Assembly: GCA_045591925.1 (NCBI GenBank)
Contig: JAZNTW010000013.1
Span: 1 to 64,000, forward strand
From: Firm-04 sp045591925
GTDB lineage: Bacteria > Bacillota > Clostridia > Oscillospirales > Ruminococcaceae
Length of the DNA: 64,000 nucleotides
Reading direction: 5' to 3'
Of the stretch, positions 58,614 to 64,000 are shown in pieces. A program made the translations under genes and the position numbers. Below the pieces are notes generated by a model. The model had not been told where the DNA came from. It saw nothing but the letters and a program-made list of their open reading frames with translations, and made no database searches. Within the stretch, counting starts at the first letter, position 1. Each line of letters begins with the position of its first letter.

Positions 58614-58798
58614 ACATGGTCTTAGCGATTCTGAACTGGATTCTGATGTTATTTATGATCGTTTTTCAGGCGGTCTGGATTCACAGCATTCTAAATCATG
58701 ACGGCAAATGCCATTACACGGACTGCAAGCATTGTTTCTACGATGGCTGGTGTCCGATTCAGGAAGAGAGGAGAAAGCGTCATGACAGAAAACAATAA
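58610..58798 (+). CDS. Small membrane protein with Cys-rich tail, 62 aa
   Basis: One strong hydrophobic helix (residues 3-23, LAILNWILMLFMIVFQAVW), then a short Cys-rich part (CHYTDCKHCFYDGWC) and a basic C-terminus. It overlaps the 58314 gene by 4 nt and the DUF3310 gene by 17 nt. Unknown role; small phage membrane proteins may regulate lysis or exclusion. Confidence 0.65.
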   Translation: MNMVLAILNWILMLFMIVFQAVWIHSILNHDGKCHYTDCKHCFYDGWCPIQEERRKRHDRKQ

Positions 58799-59036
58799 TC
58801 AGTCTGTGGTGCAGAACGATCCGGTGAATCATCCGGCACACTACACTGCTGGCGGCATCGAGGTTATCGACTTTCTGGAATCGTGGAACTTCCCGTTCCA
58901 TCTGGCGAACGCAATAAAATACATTTGCCGCGCAGGGCGGAAAGATAAAAGCAAGACCGCCGAGGACCTTCGCAAAGCGATCTGGTATATCAACCGCTAC
59001 ATTGAGTACCTCGGAAAGCAGGAGGGCAAGGCATGA
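58782..59036 (+). CDS. DUF3310 protein, 84 aa
   Basis: The DUF3310 family of phage proteins: NDPVNHPAHYTAGGIEVIDF, then AIKYICRAGRKDKSKTAEDL, then RKAIWYINRYIEYL. The role is thought to be nucleotide kinase-like or helper of replication, but is not proven. Start at 58782 with AGAGGAGAAAGCG; the longer frame from 58698 is not used. Overlaps both neighbours. Confidence 0.85.
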   Translation: MTENNNQSVVQNDPVNHPAHYTAGGIEVIDFLESWNFPFHLANAIKYICRAGRKDKSKTAEDLRKAIWYINRYIEYLGKQEGKA

Positions 59037-59518
59037 CGCTGACTGAGACTTTCATTCAGAACGCCATCCACCTCGATGCAGGTGCGGAGGTCATGTACGG
59101 CAGCGATCAGATTTACGACACCTACCCCTGCCGCTTTCCGACTGTCGAGTTTCAGCTTTCGGCAACGGATGCACTTGTTGAGGTTGCAGACCGCATCCGC
59201 ATGGAGAAGGGCTACCTTCCGATGCATCCGCGAGACGGCAGAACGGACGACGTAGACTGCGATGGCTGGTACGACTTCTATGTCGGCATCAGCAAGCTCC
59301 CCGGCGACCATCAGCAGTGTCAGCTCGACAGCAGCATCAGCTTTGTGGTCGTCAATTCGGATTCCGATGACAACGAGGATATGTACACAATTGACCTCAC
59401 GGAATCCGAAAGGGAATGTGTATTTGATATTCTGAACCGCCAGTGCAGGCGGTATCATGGGAAGGACTGCGCCGCACTTCTGGCGGAATCCGAAAAGGAG
59501 CTGATGGATACAGCATGA
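59033..59518 (+). CDS. Acidic phage protein, 161 aa
   Basis: A soluble acidic protein with no recognised family. It has beta-rich parts (TVEFQLSATDALVEVADRIR, SSISFVVVNSDSDDNEDMYT) and ends EKELMDTA. ATGA overlaps at both ends (DUF3310 before it, NrdD after it) tie it to the nucleotide module. The FYVGISKLPGDHQQ part could be a small binding surface. Function unknown. Confidence 0.65.
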   Translation: MTLTETFIQNAIHLDAGAEVMYGSDQIYDTYPCRFPTVEFQLSATDALVEVADRIRMEKGYLPMHPRDGRTDDVDCDGWYDFYVGISKLPGDHQQCQLDSSISFVVVNSDSDDNEDMYTIDLTESERECVFDILNRQCRRYHGKDCAALLAESEKELMDTA

Positions 59519-61656
59519 GAATTATCAAACGCAACGGCGCAGAAGTGCCGTATGACTGTGAAAAGATACGAGCCGCTATATCTGCGGCAAATGCAGAGGT
59601 TGACGATAGGATCACCGATACAGCTATCGGCTTTATCGTCGGCAGAGTTGAGCAGCGGTGTGATGCTCTTGCAAGGCCTGTCCATGTCGAGGAAATTCAG
59701 GACATGGTCATTGATGAACTGAATCACGCCGAAGCGTACAAACTTGCACGCCATTACAGCGAGTACCGCCTGCGTCATGAGCAGCAGCGCCGGATGAATA
59801 CCACAGACGGAAAAATCCTCAGTTTGCTGGAACGCAACAATGAGGAAGCCAAACAGGAGAATGCCAACAAGAACCCGATCATCAACAGCACGCTCCGCGA
59901 CTATATGGCGGGTGAAGTCAGCAGAGACATCTGCCGCCGCTTCCTTTTTCCGAAAGATGTGATCGCCGCCCATGATGACGGCATCATTCATGTACACGAT
60001 CTGGACTACATCGCAGAGCCGATGCACAACTGCTGTCTGGTGAATCTGGAGGATATGCTTCAGAACGGCACAGTGGTATCCGGCACTATGATTGAGAAAC
60101 CGCACAGCTTTTCAACTGCCTGCAATATCGCAACGCAGATTATCGCACAGGTGGCATCGAATCAATATGGCGGTCAGACGGTGTCTTTGGCACATCTCGC
60201 GCCTTTCGTGGATGTCAGCCGGCAGAAGATACGAGCTGAGGTGTTCGAGGATGTGAACTGCGACTGCGGGGCAAAGCTGTCTGAGGAGGAACTTGACCAC
60301 ATCGTAGAAAAGCGTGTGCGCCGGGAAGTCAAGCGAGGCGTACAGACCATCCAGTACCAGATCAATACGCTGCTTACCACCAACGGGCAGACTCCGTTTG
60401 TCACGGTGTTCATGTATCTGGGCGAGGTGCCGGAGGGACAGACCAGAGATGACCTTGCACTCATTATCGAGGAAACGCTGCTTCAGCGTATCGAGGGCGT
60501 GAAAAACGAGAAGGGCGTGTGGATCACACCGGCATTCCCCAAGCTGATCTACGTTCTCGATGAGGACAATATTCAGCCCGGTACCAAGTATTACTACCTG
60601 ACTGAGCTTGCCGCGAAATGTACTGCAAAGCGCATGGTTCCCGACTATATCTCCGCCAAGGTGATGCGAAAGCTAAAGGGCGATGTGTATGCCTGCATGG
60701 GCTGCCGCAGTTTTCTCACGCCTTCGGACAATCACAAGTATTACGGTCGCTTCAATCAGGGAGTTGTGACGATCAATCTGGTGGATGTGGCGTGTTCTTC
60801 CAATGGTGATGAAGAAAAGTTCTGGCAGCTTCTTGAGGAACGCTGTGAGTTATGCTTCAAGGCACTGATGTGCAGGCATGACCGCCTGAAAGGAACGCCA
60901 TCCGATGTTGCACCGATTCTCTGGCAGTACGGCGCACTGGCGAGACTGAAAAACGGTGAGGTCATTGACGATCTGCTGTATAACAACTACAGCACAATTT
61001 CCCTCGGCTATGCCGGCATCGCAGAAATGACCTACCGCATGACAGGCTGTTCGCATACAGAACCGGCGGGAAAAGCATTCGCCATTTCCGTGATGCGGTT
61101 CCTGAATGACAAGTGCAGCAAGTGGAGAGCCGAGAGCAATATCTCGTTCTCGCTGTACGGTACACCGATGGAATCCGTCACCTACAAATTCGCTCAGTGC
61201 TTGCAGCGCAGACACGGCATCATTCCGAATGTCACGGATAAAAGCTATATCACTAATTCTTATCATGTCCATGTGACAGAGCCGATCGATGCCTTCAGCA
61301 AGCTGATATTTGAGGCGGAATTTCAGGAGCTTTCTCCCGGCGGTGCGATCAGCTATGTGGAAGTGCCTAACTTGCAGAACAACATCCCGGCGGTGTTGGC
61401 GCTGATGCGGCATATTTACGAAACGATCCTGTATGCCGAACTGAATACGAAGTCCGACTACTGTCAGGCTTGCGGATATGACGGCGAGATCGGGATCGTG
61501 GAAGAAGACGGCAAGCTGATCTGGGAATGCCCGAACTGCGGTAACCGTGATCAGCGGACGCTGAATGTCTGCCGCCGCACCTGCGGATACCTCGGAACGC
61601 AGTTCTGGAATCAGGGGCGTACTGCCGAGATCAAGGATCGGGTGATGCACCTGTGA
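59515..61656 (+). CDS. nrdD: Anaerobic ribonucleoside-triphosphate reductase, 713 aa
   Basis: Converts NTPs to dNTPs without oxygen. The N-terminal ATP-cone (1-90) carries RNGAEVPYDCEKIRAAISAA. The catalytic barrel has DLDYIAEPMHNCCLVNLEDM and NQYGGQTVSLAHLAPFVDVS. The C-terminus has a zinc site, YCQACGYDGEIG and ECPNCGNRD, and the glycyl-radical loop RRTCGYLGTQFWNQGRTAEI with its Gly. Start ATG at 59515 overlaps the previous stop. A complete class III enzyme of normal length, followed by its activase nrdG. It boosts the dNTP pool for phage DNA synthesis in an anaerobe. Confidence 0.95.
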   Translation: MRIIKRNGAEVPYDCEKIRAAISAANAEVDDRITDTAIGFIVGRVEQRCDALARPVHVEEIQDMVIDELNHAEAYKLARHYSEYRLRHEQQRRMNTTDGKILSLLERNNEEAKQENANKNPIINSTLRDYMAGEVSRDICRRFLFPKDVIAAHDDGIIHVHDLDYIAEPMHNCCLVNLEDMLQNGTVVSGTMIEKPHSFSTACNIATQIIAQVASNQYGGQTVSLAHLAPFVDVSRQKIRAEVFEDVNCDCGAKLSEEELDHIVEKRVRREVKRGVQTIQYQINTLLTTNGQTPFVTVFMYLGEVPEGQTRDDLALIIEETLLQRIEGVKNEKGVWITPAFPKLIYVLDEDNIQPGTKYYYLTELAAKCTAKRMVPDYISAKVMRKLKGDVYACMGCRSFLTPSDNHKYYGRFNQGVVTINLVDVACSSNGDEEKFWQLLEERCELCFKALMCRHDRLKGTPSDVAPILWQYGALARLKNGEVIDDLLYNNYSTISLGYAGIAEMTYRMTGCSHTEPAGKAFAISVMRFLNDKCSKWRAESNISFSLYGTPMESVTYKFAQCLQRRHGIIPNVTDKSYITNSYHVHVTEPIDAFSKLIFEAEFQELSPGGAISYVEVPNLQNNIPAVLALMRHIYETILYAELNTKSDYCQACGYDGEIGIVEEDGKLIWECPNCGNRDQRTLNVCRRTCGYLGTQFWNQGRTAEIKDRVMHL

Positions 61657-62174
61657 AATACTGCGGTCTGAATAAAAACGACATTGCCAACGGCGAAGGT
61701 GTCCGTGTGTCGCTTTTCGTCAGCGGATGCCGGAATCACTGCAAAGGGTGTCATAATCCGGAAGCGTGGGATTTCGGCTACGGTCAGCCGTTCACTGTCG
61801 AAATCGAAAAAGAGATCATCAATGCCCTGCGTCCTTCTTGGATTCAGGGCATTTCCATACTCGGCGGTGAACCCTGCGAGGAGGAGAACGAGCGTGTGCT
61901 GCTGCCGCTGCTGAAGAAGATCTGGTGGGAGATGCCGGACAAGGATATCTGGCTGTTCTCCGGATACACCTACGAGATGCTTCGGGGCGAGGAAATCCTC
62001 CGTTATGTCGATGTGCTTGTGGACGGTCCGTTCCTGCTGGAACAGAGGGACATCTCCCTTGCATTCCGGGGCAGCAGGAATCAGCGCATCCTCCGTCTGC
62101 GAGGCGGTGAGGCGGTCGGGTACCCCGCCCTCAGTCGAGGGGGCGGAGCTTCCGGGCGTACACCTTCTCGATGA
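61653..62174 (+). CDS. nrdG: Anaerobic ribonucleotide reductase activase, 173 aa
   Basis: A radical-SAM enzyme that makes the glycyl radical on NrdD. The [4Fe-4S] motif CRNHCKGC is followed by GISILGGEPCEEENERVLLP, as in the family. It overlaps NrdD by 4 nt. The last 25 residues (LRLRGGEAVGYPALSRGGGA) do not look like NrdG and overlap the end of a minus-strand gene and a terminator hairpin. The C-terminus has therefore probably been extended by a lost stop codon. It needs SAM, which the phage metK can provide. Confidence 0.9.
   Translation: MKYCGLNKNDIANGEGVRVSLFVSGCRNHCKGCHNPEAWDFGYGQPFTVEIEKEIINALRPSWIQGISILGGEPCEEENERVLLPLLKKIWWEMPDKDIWLFSGYTYEMLRGEEILRYVDVLVDGPFLLEQRDISLAFRGSRNQRILRLRGGEAVGYPALSRGGGASGRTPSR
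62125..62146. terminator. Hairpin between convergent genes
   Basis: CCGCCCTC-AGTC-GAGGGGGCGG (62125-62146) with one bulge; it ends both the NrdG message and, on the minus strand, the 62-aa gene. No U-tract visible. Confidence 0.5.
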
Positions 62175-62319
62175 ACTGCCGCTGGCGGTCGTTCTCCAGC
62201 TCGTAGACCACCCGATGGTGATTCCTGTCGATCTTTTCGAGCAGGATCACATGATCCGGCATGGCGGTCTTGAGCTGTGCGCCCTTCTGGTAGTTGTTAA
62301 TGGTAACCTCGTACTTCAT
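62131..62319 (-). CDS. Small minus-strand phage protein, 62 aa
   Basis: A 62-aa protein beginning MKYEVTINNYQKGAQLKTAM. The start at 62319 follows GGAGGACACAG, so the longer open frame from 62445 is rejected. No family recognised. It is beta/alpha with basic end (EKVYARKLRPLD). It is the only minus-strand gene in the phage module, has its own strong promoter with a 20-bp palindrome in the spacer, and converges on nrdG. This layout suggests a small regulator or antirepressor. Confidence 0.65.
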   Translation of the reverse strand: MKYEVTINNYQKGAQLKTAMPDHVILLEKIDRNHHRVVYELENDRQRQFIEKVYARKLRPLD

Positions 62320-62375
62320 ATCTGTGTCCTCCGCATTCTGTATTCGGTGGGGTTTCCCCTCGTTCCGTTGTACCC

Positions 62376-62404
62376 ATATTACCACGTTATCGGGGTAATA
62401 GCAA
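62376..62404 (-). promoter_or_regulatory. Promoter with palindromic operator for the minus-strand gene
   Basis: On the minus strand: TTGCTA (62404-62399), 17-nt spacer, TAATAT (62381-62376). The 20-bp imperfect palindrome TTACCACGTTATCGGGGTAA (plus strand 62379-62398, 16 of 20 symmetric) fills the spacer and touches the -10 box, as phage repressor operators do. Confidence 0.7.
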
Positions 62405-62479
62405 GCGGCTAAATGTACAGAACATCGGGCGCAGATCATGCACATTTGTTGTGCATATTACGACTAGGAAAGGAGCAGT

Positions 62480-62814
62480 ATGAGCCGGAAATCAAAGAAG
62501 AATAAGCCTCGCATCGTGCTGAAAATGCGGTGCGGTGTGATAAGTGCGGATGTGCATTTGTACCGGAAACGCTGACACAGCGTGAGGGCGAGATCGAATA
62601 CAGCTTCTTCCGCTGCGACTACTGCGGTAAGGCGTATCTCGTATCCGTTACGGATGCAGACCTCCGCAAGGATATCCGCAGGTACAGAACGCTTGCGGAA
62701 AAGCACAAGATCAAGCCGCTGAGTGAGCAGTCGCTCCGTGAAATGGCTGCGCTGAAGGAGCAGAACCTAAGACGAGCTGCAAAGCTGCGGCAATTGTACT
62801 ATGTGGAGGGATGA
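62480..62814 (+). pseudogene. Zinc-ribbon phage protein with 5-bp duplication frameshift
   Basis: From ATG 62480 (site AAAGGAGCAG) the frame reads MSRKSKKNKPRIVLKMRCGV and runs off-frame. TGCGG is tandemly duplicated at 62526-62535. Removing one copy joins the start to CDKCGCAFVPETLTQREGEI, and on to 62814. This protein has two CxxC pairs (CDKCGCAF and CDYCGKAY), a zinc ribbon, then a basic helical tail. The shorter frame could still be read from GTG 62530 (94 aa). The duplication may be recent or an assembly error. Confidence 0.75.
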
Positions 62815-62815
62815 A

Positions 62816-64000
62816 ATGAAAACAGCAGAACTTCGTGTGATCCCTGTCACGGAGCTGAAGCCGGCGGAATATAACCCGCGCAAAAAGCTGAAGCCCGGTG
62901 ACAAGGAATACGAAAAAATCAAAAACAGCATCGAGGAATTCGGCTTTGCCGATCCGCTGGTAGTCAATGCCGATATGACCATCATCGGCGGACATCAGAG
63001 ACTGACCGTAGCGACGGCGCTCGGATACACTGAGGTACCCTGCGCCGTGGTGGACATCGACAAGGTGCGGGAGAAGGCGCTGAATATTGCGCTCAACAAG
63101 ATCACGGGTGCATGGGACGAGAGCCTTCTGGCAGAACTGCTCGAAGACATCCAGAACAGTGACTTTGATCTCGGAAAGACCGGCTTTGATCCGCCGGAGA
63201 TCGAACAGCTTTTCAATCAGGTACACGACAAGCAGGTCAAAGAGGACAGCTTCGATGTGGCGGAGGAGCTGCAAAAGCCGACCTTCTCGCAGCCGGGAGA
63301 TATCTGGATTCTCGGCAGGCACAAAGTCATCTGCGGTGACAGTACAGTCGCAGAAACCTATACAAAGCTGATGGACGGGCAGAAGGCAAACCTTGTCCTG
63401 ACAGATCCCCCTTATAATGTGGATGTTGAGGAGACCGCCGGCAAGATCATGAATGACAACATGAGTGACAGCGATTTCTACAACTTCCTGCTTGCCGCCT
63501 ATAAGTGTATGTATGACAGCCTCGCCGATGACGGCAGCATCTATGTATGGCACGCCGATACCGAGGGGCTGAACTTCCGCAGGGCATTCAAGGAGGCGGG
63601 ATTCCAGCTTTCCGGCTGCTGTATCTGGAAAAAGAATTCACTGGTTCTCGGCAGGAGCCCCTATCAGTGGATTCATGAGCCGTGTCTCTTCGGATGGAAG
63701 CAAAAGGGAAAGCACCAATGGTACGCAGACCGCAAACAGACGACCGTCTGGGAGTATGACAAGCCCAAAAGCAGCCCCGACCATCCGACCACAAAGCCGA
63801 TCCCGCTGATGGCATATCCCATCAAAAACAGCACCATGACAAACGGTATCGTCCTCGATCCGTTCCTCGGCAGCGGTTCCACGCTGATTGCCTGCTGTGA
63901 GACAGACCGTGTTTGCCGGGGCATCGAACTTGATCCGAAATTCGTGGATGTCATCGTCAAGAGGTATCTGGCATGGTGTCACGAAAAGCAGACTGCCGAG
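62816..64000 (+). CDS. ParB-like nuclease domain plus DNA methyltransferase, partial (395 aa seen)
   Basis: Runs off the window. The N-terminal ParB-like domain has PVTELKPAEYNPRKKLKPGD, then DPLVVNADMTIIGGHQRLTV. The C-terminal methyltransferase is of N6-adenine or N4-cytosine type in the beta class: motif IV TDPPYNV comes before motif I DPFLGSGSTLIACCETDR. Phage methylases of this build protect phage DNA from restriction and often stand next to the terminase. GGAGGG site. It uses SAM, which metK of the same module makes. The start at 62816 follows the frameshifted gene by 1 nt. Confidence 0.92.
   Translation, partial: MKTAELRVIPVTELKPAEYNPRKKLKPGDKEYEKIKNSIEEFGFADPLVVNADMTIIGGHQRLTVATALGYTEVPCAVVDIDKVREKALNIALNKITGAWDESLLAELLEDIQNSDFDLGKTGFDPPEIEQLFNQVHDKQVKEDSFDVAEELQKPTFSQPGDIWILGRHKVICGDSTVAETYTKLMDGQKANLVLTDPPYNVDVEETAGKIMNDNMSDSDFYNFLLAAYKCMYDSLADDGSIYVWHADTEGLNFRRAFKEAGFQLSGCCIWKKNSLVLGRSPYQWIHEPCLFGWKQKGKHQWYADRKQTTVWEYDKPKSSPDHPTTKPIPLMAYPIKNSTMTNGIVLDPFLGSGSTLIACCETDRVCRGIELDPKFVDVIVKRYLAWCHEKQTAE

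Noticed and set aside
1..64000. CRISPR arrays, tRNA and rRNA genes
   Set aside because: No regularly spaced direct repeats of 24-37 bp, no tRNA-like cloverleaf with a CCA end and no rRNA-like sequence were noticed on reading.

Overview
The window looks like an accessory region (genomic islands plus prophage) of an anaerobic Gram-positive gut Clostridia, most likely an Oscillospiraceae/Ruminococcus-type bacterium. The basis is: clostridial serine-recombinase remnants, an Agr-type peptide signalling locus, a secreted protein with a type I dockerin, anaerobic class III ribonucleotide reductase genes, strong AGGAGG-type ribosome binding sites, and mosaic base composition (AT-rich to about 18 kb, mixed to about 43 kb, clearly GC-richer from 43 kb to the end). 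No rRNA, tRNA or CRISPR array was seen.

1-5.4 kb: a decayed mobile-element boundary. It holds the C-terminal part of a large serine recombinase with an in-frame stop, the 5' part of a probable group II intron inserted in the PCQ motif of a cytosine-5 methyltransferase, three accessory genes, several terminators, and an oppositely oriented N-terminal recombinase remnant.
5.6-12.4 kb: an ABC transporter operon (ATPase, two permeases, two anchored extracellular proteins). Beside it is an Agr-like locus with intact LytTR regulator and GHKL kinase, but an agrB cut short next to an IS66 transposase remnant. The divergent promoters and a direct-repeat operator are visible.
12.4-14.3 kb: a complete ISL3-type insertion sequence.
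14.3-17.9 kb: a minus-strand cassette of a Nudix-like protein, a PfkB kinase and a protein with a toroid-like C-terminal half.
18.1-27.1 kb: a nine-gene operon from one strong promoter. It has small proteins, a two-TM protein, a zinc-ribbon P-loop GTPase-like protein, a 509-aa partner, a class B penicillin-binding transpeptidase, a LytR-CpsA-Psr enzyme and an FtsW/RodA-like protein, so it resembles a dedicated GTPase-linked cell-wall synthase.
27.1-30.6 kb: a minus-strand operon with a frameshifted vanY, a Nudix-ASCH-DUF1810 fusion and small genes.
30.6-38.4 kb: a membrane protein, a dockerin-bearing polymorphic toxin with CdiA-type nuclease C-terminus and probable immunity gene, a HipA-like/HTH-metallopeptidase pair, and an SRAP (YedK/HMCES) remnant.
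38.5-43.0 kb: a four-gene candidate conflict system. An AAA_13 (PrrC/RloC-like) ATPase is encoded with three proteins that share a short F-x-V-x(4-8)-N/D-G-I-A-V-G segment; two of the three are distant paralogues.
43.1-64.0 kb: the early (replication) module of a prophage, nearly all on the plus strand. It encodes a DUF7768 protein, a sigma-like factor, DUF2800 nuclease, DUF2815 ssDNA-binding protein, a family A DNA polymerase, DUF932, VRR-NUC nuclease, SNF2 helicase, PemK-like protein, primase-helicase, MetK, HNH nuclease, DUF3310, NrdD/NrdG and a ParB-methylase that runs off the window. A short hairpin motif occurs twice here with conserved loop and pairing. MetK supplies SAM that both the radical-SAM activase NrdG and the methylase consume, so these genes form a coherent anaerobic dNTP/methylation supply set.
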